Shown: in pieces, positions 8,568 to 16,916 of the stretch
Numbering within the stretch: position 1 is the stretch's first letter
Layout of the letters: the number at the start of each line of letters is the position of its first letter
Made by a program: the position numbers and the translations under genes
Notes under the pieces: model-generated
Database searches by the model: none
Seen by the model: the letters and a program-made list of their open reading frames with translations, nothing else
What the model was told of the DNA's origin: nothing
From: Kribbella sp. NBC_00382
GTDB lineage: Bacteria > Actinomycetota > Actinomycetes > Propionibacteriales > Kribbellaceae
Reading direction: 5' to 3'
DNA: 64,000 nt
Assembly: GCF_036067295.1 (NCBI RefSeq)
Contig: NZ_CP107954.1
Coordinates: 5,270,001-5,334,000 of the forward strand

Positions 8568-9434
8568 TCACGTCGCCGGCCGCGCGGCTAAGTCGGCGCC
8601 GGGCTGCGGAAAGCGCGACGGAGTGCTCGTACTGGTGCACCACATTGCGAGCGTTGCGTCATCGTGGCGTTTCGTGCGGGGGTATCGAGCCCCGTCCGGG
8701 TCAGACGTTTCGATCTCGCGGACATGAGCGATCAGGCCGTCCGGGCCGAGTTTGTCGAGCATGTCCAAGTATTCCGCCCAGCTGTACAGCTCCATCTGAT
8801 CGACGGGTCGCGTGGCGCCGTCGGAGGAGATCATCATGCGCCGTACCTCATGGCGGGGGTAAGAGTTGACGACTGCGTGACACGCAGCCTCGGGGTTGGC
8901 AGCGGCGACCCACCAGCCGTCGCTGCGGTTTCGGGTGCGAGTCTGGTTCGCGACTAGCGCAGCGATAGCAGCCTTGTGCTCAGGAGTATTGAAGAGGAGG
9001 CCAGCAACTGCTGCTGGTTCAGTTCCCGAAATCTCCTCGATTCGTAAGTCGCAGGTCACCTGAGGACCGGCGGCCGTCTCGACAACCACGGCGACGTCAG
9101 AGAGGGCTAGCGTGTCGACACTCTCGTCGCCGATCCGGAGGATACCCACCGCGGCGCATGGAGTTCCAGGGTCGCTCAGATCGCATGTGTCGGCGTGTGA
9201 AGCGGCCACAGCGGCAAGGCCTTCGTAGAGGCCGTCCGAGAGGGAGAGAGTCGGGCGGCAGGCGAGCGCAGCGAGCGTGCGTGCGCCGAGCTGCTGTGCG
9301 TACCAGGCGACGCCGTGGTGGCAGCCGCCCATCGGTACGCCTGCACCGTCCACAACGATCGTGAGGTCGGGTGTTGCCACCACGAAGTCCTCGTTCGGCC
9401 GGCCCGGCGCTGCGTCTGTCGTCAGTGAGAACAC
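8568..9434 (-). CDS. PP2C-like serine/threonine phosphatase domain protein
   Basis: Reads FSLTTDAAPGRPNEDFVVATPDLTIVVDGAG, the start of a PP2C fold (NEDF and VVDGAG correspond to the first metal-binding Asp motifs). Later come TLALSDVAVVV, ISSDGATRP and a C-terminal KRHDDATLAMW, matching the final metal-binding Asp motif. It would dephosphorylate proteins or, if catalytically reduced, serve as a sensor. GTG at 9434 overlaps the upstream TAG by one base (TAGTG), so it is translationally coupled to the HTH-TPR regulator. A longer reading to 9509 would intrude further into that gene. Length is 288 residues. Confidence 0.82.
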   Translation of the reverse strand: MFSLTTDAAPGRPNEDFVVATPDLTIVVDGAGVPMGGCHHGVAWYAQQLGARTLAALACRPTLSLSDGLYEGLAAVAASHADTCDLSDPGTPCAAVGILRIGDESVDTLALSDVAVVVETAAGPQVTCDLRIEEISGTEPAAVAGLLFNTPEHKAAIAALVANQTRTRNRSDGWWVAAANPEAACHAVVNSYPRHEVRRMMISSDGATRPVDQMELYSWAEYLDMLDKLGPDGLIAHVREIETSDPDGARYPRTKRHDDATLAMWCTSTSTPSRFPQPGADLAARPAT

Positions 9435-10693
9435 TAGTTTCCGCCAATCTCTGGTTCGACCGCGTCGAGCATGGCACAGAACCGCTGTACCTCGGGAATG
9501 TGGGACCACGGGGCTAGGCCGGATGGCATGGTGCGGCGCAGATCGTCTAGCGTCCGGGTCGAGCCAGTGGCGAGCGCGATGCTGTATGCCTCTTCAGCAG
9601 CAGCGGCTGCGAATTCAGGCTGCTCGGCCAGGATGTGTGCGCGGGCCAGAGATCCCAGGTATTGACCGCGGTCGCGGTGGTACTCCCGAGGCAGGCTGTC
9701 GAGGACATCAGAGAATGCGTCCACTGCCGCACCGGCTCGGCCTAGCTCGAGTACGCATTTCGCGCGGGCGATCTTCGTGTACAGGCCTAGCTCGCAGTAC
9801 CGGTCTGCTGTGGGGTCGCCCTCGATGATCTCGCCGTTGTACTGCTCAAGCAGACCAGCGGCGTTGTCGAGCGCTCGGTCCGATTCGCCGCCGTCGCCGG
9901 CAATGGCATGACCGTGTGCCTCCGTGACGGCAGCGATGATCCGTATACGGCCAGTCTCGGGAGTGTTGAACCGTTGGGCTGATTGGGCAAAGCGGACGGC
10001 GTACTCACCGTGACGTGCCGTGAGAGCTGCAGCTGCTCGCCGCATCATCACGAACGCCGTCATCCGGTCGTCCATGCCGCCCTGAGCCCATTCGAGAGCG
10101 CGGGTCGCCCACGTGGTGGCACCTCGAAGGTCTCCGGCGTCCTGGTGCAGCCAGCCAGTGAATTCTGCATAGCCGGCGCCGACGCGCAGAAGCCTGTCCA
10201 GTACGGGGCCGCGGGCAGTCTGTTGCATCTGCTCAATGGCGCCAACGTAGGTCTGCATGAGCGGCATAAGAGCTCGCGGACCAAGAAGGTTGTCTGCCGT
10301 GTATTGGCTTCGCAAGTTCTGCTCGAACCATGCGAGCGTATCGCTGGTCGGAGCGATGAATTTGCTGCTTGGACTCACAAGGGAGGGGATAGCAAGATTC
10401 GGCATGATGCTCGGCTGAGGTGCAACGATTTCAGCCGGGCCGTTGCTCGGCTGTTCCAGGTCGCCGACGAGCACCGCAAACCGCGCTTGTTCGTCGGGAC
10501 TCGCTTTGCTGAGGAGATAGTCCAGATCCCGCTGGCTGACCATGGACGGGACCATGTTGGGCTCGTGATCCCATCGCCTGACGCCACTCGGTGATATGCC
10601 GCCGATCTGGCTGGCGAGTTCTTCCATCGTCAGACGGAGTGCAAAGCGGAGGGCGCTTGCCTTCGCGCCGGTCCAGAGAGCGACCACCGCCAC
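9434..10693 (-). CDS. HTH regulator with TPR-like sensor region
   Basis: The 419-residue protein starts with an XRE-like HTH (SALRFALRLTMEELASQIGGISPSGVRRWDHE, ~10-45). After a Pro/Ser-rich linker comes a long alpha-helical repeat region typical of TPR-containing actinomycete regulators (LLRVGAGYAEFTGWLHQDAGDLRGATTWATRALEWA, ALDNAAGLLEQYN, AEQPEFAAAAAEEAYSIA). GTG 10693 has GGGAGG 6 nt upstream and is preferred over an ATG at 10807. It is coupled to the PP2C-like gene, suggesting a phosphorylation-dependent or ligand-sensing switch for the element; that is inference. Confidence 0.85.
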   Translation of the reverse strand: MAVVALWTGAKASALRFALRLTMEELASQIGGISPSGVRRWDHEPNMVPSMVSQRDLDYLLSKASPDEQARFAVLVGDLEQPSNGPAEIVAPQPSIMPNLAIPSLVSPSSKFIAPTSDTLAWFEQNLRSQYTADNLLGPRALMPLMQTYVGAIEQMQQTARGPVLDRLLRVGAGYAEFTGWLHQDAGDLRGATTWATRALEWAQGGMDDRMTAFVMMRRAAAALTARHGEYAVRFAQSAQRFNTPETGRIRIIAAVTEAHGHAIAGDGGESDRALDNAAGLLEQYNGEIIEGDPTADRYCELGLYTKIARAKCVLELGRAGAAVDAFSDVLDSLPREYHRDRGQYLGSLARAHILAEQPEFAAAAAEEAYSIALATGSTRTLDDLRRTMPSGLAPWSHIPEVQRFCAMLDAVEPEIGGN

Positions 10694-10835
10694 TATCGGC
10701 CTCCCCAGTCCGTGCCGTGCAGTCGAGTGCGGTTCAGTGCGGATCAGTGCGGTTGAGTTGCTGTCGCCCTGATCACCACCAGTATTCACTAGTTCCCATG
10801 ACAACAAGGGCTACCAAGAGGCAGCGGGGACCCGC

Positions 10836-11177
10836 TCAGTTGGCGGTCCCATCGCTGGTACGCAGACGTTCCTCGATTGCTCCGAGTCTGCGGCTGAGGT
10901 CATCGACAGTCGCTCGGAGGCTGGCCACATCGTTCTCCGGCTCGTTGCCGGCCGCCACAAAGACGCCGACGCCGTGCGTTGAGTGGAGGAGGCCCTCGGC
11001 GCGTAATGAATCGATGGCACGCCGCACAGTCATGAGCGCGACCCCGAACTCCTGCGCGAGCTTGGGGCCGGCAGGAAGCTGCTGACCCGGTGCTAGCTCG
11101 CCTGTGCGGATGGCGTCGCGGATCGCGTCCGCGACCTTGATGTAGGTCGCCGCGGGAGAACTGCTGTTCAACTCCAT
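10836..11177 (-). CDS. GntR-family repressor (KorSA-type position)
   Basis: A compact 113-residue regulator. The GntR winged helix fills residues 8-75 (YIKVADAIRDAIRTGELAPGQQLPAGPKLAQEFGVALMTV) and a short coiled-coil tail (VASLRATVDDLSRRLGAIEERLR) probably dimerises it. It lacks the usual effector domain. Small GntR proteins of this kind (KorSA of pSAM2) repress excision, replication and transfer genes of actinomycete elements. It is divergent from the excisionase-like gene, with CTAG-rich inverted repeats between them, its likely operator. Confidence 0.9.
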   Translation of the reverse strand: MELNSSSPAATYIKVADAIRDAIRTGELAPGQQLPAGPKLAQEFGVALMTVRRAIDSLRAEGLLHSTHGVGVFVAAGNEPENDVASLRATVDDLSRRLGAIEERLRTSDGTAN

Positions 11178-11292
11178 ACCTGAACCGTAGTCCAGCCTAG
11201 GTCAGCTAGTCATGGCTGACCGCGAACTCTTGTAGACAACTGCAGCCTAGTCTAGTCTAGACAAGACTAGAGTACTTCAAAGGAGATTCCAG
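11178..11292. promoter_or_regulatory. Divergent control region with CTAG-rich operators
   Basis: Contains CTAGTCT (11247-11253) and AGACTAG (11264-11270) as an inverted repeat around a second palindrome, GTCTAGAC (11255-11262). Further CCTAGG and CTAG motifs lie at 11197-11210. AAAGGAG at 11279-11285 serves the excisionase-like gene. The symmetry and position suggest binding by the adjacent GntR repressor. Confidence 0.7.
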
Positions 11293-11541
11293 ATGAGCGA
11301 AGTGAAAAGCGCGAGCGAGGGACACCGGAAGTTCCTCAGTGTGGCCGGCGCAGCGAAGGCGCTCGGGCTGTCTGAGATGACGCTCTATCGAGTCATCTCG
11401 GCGAACGCGTTCCCCGCCGTACGCATCGGCCGGAGGTTGTTCATTCCGAGTCAAGCGCTCGACGACATGGCCGCCGCAGCCATTGCAAGCGGGGGAGTAG
11501 TCGACGCGGCTGAATGGCGGCCGACGCAGGCCGCGGGATGA
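11293..11541 (+). CDS. xis: Excisionase-like helix-turn-helix protein
   Basis: An 82-residue protein of the MerR/Xis HTH type: FLSVAGAAKALGLSEMTLYRVISANAFPAVRIGRRLFIPSQALDDM, the standard helix, wing and recognition arrangement. Such proteins bend DNA at att sites to direct the integrase to excision, and here it could bind the arm repeats. A strong ribosome site lies 7 nt before ATG 11293. It sits directly downstream of the repressor-controlled region and upstream of the transfer operon. The symbol is given by analogy. Confidence 0.83.
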   Translation: MSEVKSASEGHRKFLSVAGAAKALGLSEMTLYRVISANAFPAVRIGRRLFIPSQALDDMAAAAIASGGVVDAAEWRPTQAAG

Positions 11542-11645
11542 GTCGCGCGGATCGAGAAGTACTTCAAGACCGGCCCCGCACAGGCGCCAACCAGAACAGG
11601 GCCGGTTCTCCCATCACTCAGGTACGAGTTCGAGAGGTCTACAGC

Positions 11646-12044
11646 ATGACTGACGAGGTGCAGGGCGGCACGGAGTGGGTGCCGCGGTTTGGGATGTTGG
11701 AGGTGCCGGCCGAGCGCGCGGCGCTGATCCGGGGGCTGTTCGAGCTGGCCGCGTTTGTGGCCGATCACCCGGAAGTGCCGTTGCCGAGGGTCGAGGCTTT
11801 CGTTGTTCCGGGGTGCGGCGACTATGTCGCTGATGTTGACCTGGTCAACGAGGTGGCCGAGGCGCTGGGCGTGACGGCCGGCTTCGGCACGGGGGCGCAC
11901 TACTCCGCCAAACGCCAGTTCGGGCCGGTCAAGTTCACCAGCGCGGCGATCACGCAGGAAGCCATGGCCGCCCACGACGCGCTCATGTCTTACAGCGACA
12001 GCGTGGAGCCCAGCGACGCCGCGAAGGCCGGTGAGGTCGTATGA
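11646..12044 (+). CDS. Conserved hypothetical protein, first gene of transfer operon
   Basis: 132 residues, soluble, acidic. ATG 11646 has GAGAGG upstream. The sequence (FGMLEVPAERAALIRGLFELAAFVADHPEVPLPRVEAFVV) matches a small family I have seen only in actinomycete plasmids and elements; no function is known. Its TGA overlaps the next ATG (ATGA at 12041), starting a chain of overlapping genes that reaches traA. Confidence 0.7.
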   Translation: MTDEVQGGTEWVPRFGMLEVPAERAALIRGLFELAAFVADHPEVPLPRVEAFVVPGCGDYVADVDLVNEVAEALGVTAGFGTGAHYSAKRQFGPVKFTSAAITQEAMAAHDALMSYSDSVEPSDAAKAGEVV

Positions 12045-12562
12045 ACGGGCGCACAGAGCTGGAGCTGGCGCTGGCGTGGCGGATGCACGACGCGAACAAA
12101 GAGGCGATCGACAAGGCCGACACGAAGGCGGGTTTCGCGGCGACCGTGGAGACCGCGCTGGCGGCGGTGGTGCTGACGCTGGTGTCGCAGTCGGAGGCCG
12201 AACCGCTGCCCGCGCGGGTCTTGTTCGGTATCGCGCTGGTCGCGTTGGCGGTGGCGCTGGGGTCGGCGCTGCTGGTGGTGGTTCCGCGCTTCTACAAGCC
12301 CGGTGATGTGTTGCTGCCGGGGGAGTTCTTGTACTTCGGCGCGGTCCGCCGCCGCACGGTCGAGCAACTGGTCGACAACCACCTGGCGCCGACGTACGGC
12401 CCGAATCGGGTCGCCGAGCCGCTGGTAGCGGTCGTTCATCACGCCAAGCGCCTGGCGGGGATCGCGTGGACCAAGCATCAGTGGCTACGTGTGTCGTTCC
12501 TGGCGGCGGCGCTGGGTGTGGTGTTCGCGGTCGCCGGCGTGCTGATCGGTGGTGCGCGATGA
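12041..12562 (+). CDS. PycTM-like membrane protein (Pycsar effector-type domain)
   Basis: 173 residues. The N-terminal helix contains DKADTKAGF (~23-31), the signature seen just before the first membrane helix in Pycsar TM effectors. Hydrophobic segments follow at about 32-52, 60-85 and 148-170. In Pycsar defence such proteins depolarise the membrane when bound by cCMP or cUMP. No pyrimidine cyclase is encoded nearby, and the gene is locked by ATGA overlaps into the transfer operon. It could instead be a transfer, entry-exclusion or abortive function. Family assignment is moderately certain; the role is open. Confidence 0.7.
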   Translation: MNGRTELELALAWRMHDANKEAIDKADTKAGFAATVETALAAVVLTLVSQSEAEPLPARVLFGIALVALAVALGSALLVVVPRFYKPGDVLLPGEFLYFGAVRRRTVEQLVDNHLAPTYGPNRVAEPLVAVVHHAKRLAGIAWTKHQWLRVSFLAAALGVVFAVAGVLIGGAR

Positions 12563-13254
12563 CGGCGCGGGGCGGATCGTTCGGGCCGGTGCAGTTGGCG
12601 CGGTACCTAGGTTGGTGGGAGTTCCAGGTAGCGCGGGCGGTCCGGCGTGGCCTGTTCCCGGCGCCGGATCTGGGCAGCCGTTGGTCGGCCGGTCTCGTGG
12701 AACGGTTCGCTGCGCGCGCAGATGAGATCCGTGCCGAGGTGGGGTCGTTGCCGGACATGGGAGCGGCTCGGGCGGCTCGGGTGCTGGCCGAGCGGTTCGG
12801 CTGCGAGGTCGCCGCTGATGCGGTGTTCGAGCTGGGGCGCCGCGAGGTGTTCCCGATCACCGATTGGTACAAGGGCAACCCGCTGTTCGACGGCCACGCG
12901 GTCGAGGTGTTCAGCGACCGGGCCGTGCTGGACGAGGCGCTGGTGGCAGGTGTTTGTGTGACGGCCGACGACGCCGCAACGCATCTGCGGGTTCGTCGAG
13001 TCGACTTCGACCACCTGGTCCGCGCCGGGCTGGTCGCGCCGTCGAGGTGGGTTAGGTCGGGCTGGCAGCGCCGGCGTTCCGCACCGGAGGTCGCACTGTA
13101 TCGGGTGGCCGAGCTGGACGCGCTGGTCGAGGTCGAGGCGATCGACTGGCCCGCTGTGAGGGCGACGCTGGGCGGCCGGGTGTCGCTTCTGGCCGCGTTG
13201 CCCACCGCAACCAACAAGGACATGCACGGCGATGACGGGGAGGTGCAGGGATGA
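12559..13254 (+). CDS. Predicted DNA-binding protein with two HTH-like segments
   Basis: 231 residues. Residues ~7-45 (PVQLARYLGWWEFQVARAV, then GLFPAPDLGSRWS) read like a MerR/excisionase-type HTH with its wing. A second such segment lies at ~134-185 (VTADDAATHLRVRRVDFDHL, then RAGLVAPSR). No membrane segments. It is positioned directly before the coupling protein and overlaps both neighbours by ATGA, so an accessory relaxosome or operon-control role is a reasonable guess. I do not recognise a named family. Confidence 0.65.
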   Translation: MTARGGSFGPVQLARYLGWWEFQVARAVRRGLFPAPDLGSRWSAGLVERFAARADEIRAEVGSLPDMGAARAARVLAERFGCEVAADAVFELGRREVFPITDWYKGNPLFDGHAVEVFSDRAVLDEALVAGVCVTADDAATHLRVRRVDFDHLVRAGLVAPSRWVRSGWQRRRSAPEVALYRVAELDALVEVEAIDWPAVRATLGGRVSLLAALPTATNKDMHGDDGEVQG

Positions 13255-15488
13255 ACCGGCGGCCGACGACGACCGAGGGTGCGATGGCGCCGAGGTTCGC
13301 GGGCGTGATGATGGCGCTGCTGGCCGGCGGTGTGGCGGCGGTTTGGTTTGACCGCTCGGCGTTGCTGACTGAGGTTGGCTATTGGGCAGCTGCAACCGGG
13401 GTTGTGGGTTTGGTGACCGCCGGACTGCTGTTTTGGCGGCTGATGCACGGCGCGCTGGTTGCAGCTCCGTTGTGGGTGCTGCTGGCCGGCGCGGTTGCTC
13501 TGCGGCTGAAGGCTCCGGGCGGTACTGCGGGGTGGGTGATCGCTGGTGGGGTTCTGCTGCTGATCACGTTGGGCCTGGTCGCGGTGAACGGACGGCTCGG
13601 CTCCGGGGTCGCGACGACCGCCTGGCTTGTGTTCGCCAGCCTGGTACTGCGGGCGCTGCCGGACTCCGTCGCGGTGTCGGCACGGTGGTGGCAGCCGCTG
13701 CTTATGGCCGTCGTGGTGCTGGCGGTGACGGTGACGTGGGGGCTGCGGTCGCAGTCGAGTTCGCGGGGTCTGCTGCGCAAGCTGGGGCGCGCGGGCCGGG
13801 TCACGGACGGGCTCGCGTCGGGTCGCGACGTGTACCGCACGTCGTCGGCGCGGATGCTGCGTAAGAACGCCAAGCAGGTCCGCCCGTCACTTGCTGAGGT
13901 CCCGGCGTGGCGGCGGCGCTTCGTGCCGTTGACGGAGCTGGGCGCGACGATCGCGACCGTCGGCTGGGTCAAGGTTCGCTCCAGCGCGGAGGACCACACC
14001 GCGACGTTCGCGGGTCCTCGAGTCGGCAAGACCGGTCTGGTGATGAACCATCTGCTGGATGCTCCGGGCGCGGTGATCGCGACGTCGACCAAGACCGACA
14101 TCTTGACCGTGACGCGTGGGCAGCGGTCGAAGCGTGGCCCGGTGTACGTGTTCGACCCGGACGGTTTGACCGACGAGGGTTCGACGATCACGTTCGACCC
14201 GCTGTCCGGCTGTGAGTCGGCGGCCACCGCGATGGACCGTGCGTCGGATCTGCTGGACGGTACTGGCTCGAAGTCCGAGGACGCCGAGCACTGGGTCGAT
14301 CTGGCCCGTCAGGCGCTGACTGCGCTGCTGCACGCTGCGGCGTTGGGTGGCTACTCGATGCACGATGTGCAGCGGTGGGTTGCTCACCCGGACTCGGGTA
14401 AGGACGACGTGTTGTGGGAGCTGCGGGTCGCGAAGGCGACCGGGCTGGAGCAGCAGGCCAAGCAGTTCTTCACCAATAACGACCGGACCCGTTCGTCGAT
14501 CTCGACGACGATCATGCCCGCGTTGTCGTGGCTGTCGGTGCCCGCTGCGGCTGCTTCGGCGGCACCGGGCGGGGTCGCGTTCGATGTCCAGCGGCTGCTG
14601 GACGAGCGTGGCACGGTCTACCTGCTGGGCTCTGACGATCGCAAGACCGCGCCGCTGGTGACCGCGCTGACCGCGCATATCGCGCGGCAGGCGAAGGCGA
14701 TCGCGGTCCGGATGCCGGGTGGCCGGCTGGACCCGCAGCTCACGATGGTGCTCGACGAGGCGGCGCTGATCTGCTTGATCCCGTTGGACAAGTGGTCGGG
14801 TGACTTCGGGTCGCGCGGGATCACGATGCACATCTCGGTGCAGTCGCGCGCGCAGCTGATCGAGCGGTTCGGAAAGGCCGCCGCCGATGCGCTGATGACG
14901 AACGTGACGACCAAGGTCGTGATGGCTGGGTGTGCCGCCGAGGACGATCTCCAGTTCTGGTCGACGCTGTGCGGGCAGCGCCTCGAAGTCGCCGCGACCC
15001 GCGACCCGAGCGGCGCCAAGTCGATCAGTGACCGGCACGTGCCGGTCCTGACGCCGGGCCAGGTCGCGCAGCTGCGCACCGGGCAGGCCCTGATCATCCG
15101 GCGGGGGATGCCGCCCGCGATCGGGCGGGTCAAGATGGCGTGGACGCGCCGCGACCTGCGCCGCGAGCGGTTCCACAACCGGCCGATTGTGCAGTGGGTG
15201 ACCCGGCACGGCGAAGCGCTGGAACTCAAGGCTGGTGGCCGTCTCGTCGCCGCTGTGGCCGCGTTCCGCGACGGGAGTTTCGCTGCCGCCGAGCAGCTCG
15301 ACGCGTGGGTTCGTGGCGGGTTCGCTACCGCGCTTGGCTGGCTCGACTCCCACGATCCGGCCCGCGAGCTGGTGGCACGGCTGCGGCTGGCCGGCGCGAT
15401 GCGCACCGCGCGTGCCGCACTCGCCGACCGCGACACAGCCCGCTCCGTCGCGTCGGAGGAGCCAGCGGATCGGCAGGTGCAGCGGTGA
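13251..15488 (+). CDS. VirD4/TraG-type conjugative coupling protein (T4CP)
   Basis: Couples the relaxase-DNA complex to the transfer machinery using ATP. The 745 residues have about six hydrophobic helices in the first 170 residues, more than the two of VirD4. Walker A is GPRVGKTG (~254-261), then STKTDIL and YVFDPDG, Walker B is LTMVLDEAAL (~495-504), and a TraM/TraD-recognition-like C-terminal part follows (HISVQSRAQLIERFG...). It belongs to the TraG/TraD class rather than the FtsK-like TraB of Streptomyces elements. It overlaps the preceding and following genes (ATGA, GTGA). Confidence 0.9.
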   Translation: MNRRPTTTEGAMAPRFAGVMMALLAGGVAAVWFDRSALLTEVGYWAAATGVVGLVTAGLLFWRLMHGALVAAPLWVLLAGAVALRLKAPGGTAGWVIAGGVLLLITLGLVAVNGRLGSGVATTAWLVFASLVLRALPDSVAVSARWWQPLLMAVVVLAVTVTWGLRSQSSSRGLLRKLGRAGRVTDGLASGRDVYRTSSARMLRKNAKQVRPSLAEVPAWRRRFVPLTELGATIATVGWVKVRSSAEDHTATFAGPRVGKTGLVMNHLLDAPGAVIATSTKTDILTVTRGQRSKRGPVYVFDPDGLTDEGSTITFDPLSGCESAATAMDRASDLLDGTGSKSEDAEHWVDLARQALTALLHAAALGGYSMHDVQRWVAHPDSGKDDVLWELRVAKATGLEQQAKQFFTNNDRTRSSISTTIMPALSWLSVPAAAASAAPGGVAFDVQRLLDERGTVYLLGSDDRKTAPLVTALTAHIARQAKAIAVRMPGGRLDPQLTMVLDEAALICLIPLDKWSGDFGSRGITMHISVQSRAQLIERFGKAAADALMTNVTTKVVMAGCAAEDDLQFWSTLCGQRLEVAATRDPSGAKSISDRHVPVLTPGQVAQLRTGQALIIRRGMPPAIGRVKMAWTRRDLRRERFHNRPIVQWVTRHGEALELKAGGRLVAAVAAFRDGSFAAAEQLDAWVRGGFATALGWLDSHDPARELVARLRLAGAMRTARAALADRDTARSVASEEPADRQVQR

Positions 15489-16066
15489 GCCGCCGACGCA
15501 CCGGCCGGCATGCCACGCCCAACTGCACGGCGTGCGGAGTCCGCGAGAACACGATCGTGATCCAGCGCGCCCAGCTGGCGGAGCTGCGCCGTGACCTGGC
15601 TGCCGTACGGGCCGCTGCCCGCCAGGTCGCAGAGCAGGCGGTGCAGAACCTGCACGGCTTGTTCACGCTGCCGCTGGCCGAGCAGGCCGCGGAGCGCTTC
15701 GAGCAGACCGGCTTCGACCTCGACGCCCCGCAGCGCATCCGCGACTACGCACTGGTGTTCATGGCCGAGTGCGCCGGCCTCGAACTGCACCAGCGCGTCA
15801 ACGTCGCATACGCCCCGTCCGGCAATGACGGCCCGATCGGGGTCGGGGGGATGGTCGTCGACGTGCGGCTCGACCGCGACGGCGAACCGGTCCTGCTGGT
15901 TCGCCTCGACGACCGCACTGCCACTTCGACGCTCGTTGCCGCAGGCTACGACCTCGCCGAGGTGGAGACCGACGGTCCGCTGGCCGGGCAACTGCTGATC
16001 ATCGTGCCGTTCCCGACCCAGAGCCGAGCGATCGCCGACGGCGGCTGGATCGAGGCCACGTCATGA
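15485..16066 (+). CDS. Hypothetical protein with CxxC and coiled coil
   Basis: 193 residues from GTG 15485, which overlaps the coupling-protein stop (GTGA). An N-terminal NCTACGV (Cys 14 and 17) is followed by a coiled-coil stretch (QLAELRRDLAAVRAAARQVAEQ) and a beta-rich C-terminal half (MVVDVRLDRDGEPVLLVRLDD). One CxxC alone could bind metal on dimerisation. The family is unknown to me; context implies an accessory transfer role. Confidence 0.65.
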   Translation: MSRRRTGRHATPNCTACGVRENTIVIQRAQLAELRRDLAAVRAAARQVAEQAVQNLHGLFTLPLAEQAAERFEQTGFDLDAPQRIRDYALVFMAECAGLELHQRVNVAYAPSGNDGPIGVGGMVVDVRLDRDGEPVLLVRLDDRTATSTLVAAGYDLAEVETDGPLAGQLLIIVPFPTQSRAIADGGWIEATS

Positions 16067-16731
16067 CCGGCCGCAATGACCAGGTGAGCAGCCGGGGCAT
16101 GGAATGGGTGGTGCTGCCGGATGGGCGGCGGTGGCCGGGCCGGGTGCGCAACGGCCTGCCTGAGTTCAAGTTCGGTCAGGCCCCGTCGGGGCTGTCGACG
16201 CGTCGACAACTGCGGGAACGGGGGCTGTGCCGCGGTGGCCAGGAGCCGTTCGCGCGGTTGACGTGGAAGCACGATCAGCGGTTCGCGTGGCTGTACGTCG
16301 ACGCGTTGGCGAAGGCGAAGCGGACGCCGAGCGACAAGCAGCTCGCGGCGGTCGAGAAGGCGCTGGCGGCCAGGAAGGTGTGCGCCGAGTGCGGCCCGGT
16401 CGACCACTTCGTGCGCACGACCGACCAGCTGTGCGGCGACTGCCACGAGGCCGGCATCGCCCCCACCGCAGGCGGTACCGACGGGTGGCGCACCGTCCAG
16501 GCCTGGGACACCGCCGCCGGCGCAGAGGCCGAGGACGCGTCGATGGCGGCCAGCCGGGCGGCCGAGGCGCTAGCCCGCGCGGCCGACCGCATCAATGCCG
16601 CCCGACAGCACGACGAGCGGGCCGAAGAGCTGGCGCGCTGGCACGCCGACGACGCCGCGCAACGAGCCACCGAGGAGGCCCACGCCGGCGCTGATGAGGA
16701 CTGGACCTACGACGAGAGAGGTGTCGCATGA
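16063..16731 (+). CDS. RRQ(R)L-motif zinc-binding protein with shared C-terminal module
   Basis: 222 residues. Carries STRRQLRERGL (~45-55), the hallmark of RRQRL-motif zinc-binding proteins found in actinomycete conjugative elements. A CAEC...CGDC zinc site lies at ~107-127. The C-terminal quarter (EALARAADRINAARQ, then DERAEELARWHADD ~185-200) is nearly the same as the ends of TraA and of the 24018 protein, a feature no family definition I know explains. It starts by ATGA overlap and ends overlapping the 62-residue gene. Confidence 0.82.
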   Translation: MTGRNDQVSSRGMEWVVLPDGRRWPGRVRNGLPEFKFGQAPSGLSTRRQLRERGLCRGGQEPFARLTWKHDQRFAWLYVDALAKAKRTPSDKQLAAVEKALAARKVCAECGPVDHFVRTTDQLCGDCHEAGIAPTAGGTDGWRTVQAWDTAAGAEAEDASMAASRAAEALARAADRINAARQHDERAEELARWHADDAAQRATEEAHAGADEDWTYDERGVA

Positions 16732-16916
16732 CGACCCCGGCCGGGTCACCCGGTGACGAGCTGCGCGCCTACTACGGCTGCCAGCAGCTGGACGACGCAG
16801 GACTGCGCGCGGTGCCTGCCTACGACGAGCACGGCCGCCCGACCGGGCTGGTCGCCATTGACCCCGGCGAGTTCGCCGACTGGCTCGAAGCCCTCTACGA
16901 GGAAGGAGACGACTGA
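16728..16916 (+). CDS. Small acidic protein, 62 residues
   Basis: An acidic, soluble product (ELRAYYGCQQLDDAG ... EFADWLEALYEEGDD). It is linked by ATGA upstream and TGATG downstream, which argues that it is a real translated unit of the transfer operon. No recognised family. Confidence 0.62.
   Translation: MTTPAGSPGDELRAYYGCQQLDDAGLRAVPAYDEHGRPTGLVAIDPGEFADWLEALYEEGDD

Noticed and set aside
13887..15353. 488-codon minus-strand frame opposite the coupling-protein gene
   Set aside because: Arg/Pro/Gln-rich antisense frame of a well-supported gene with Walker motifs.
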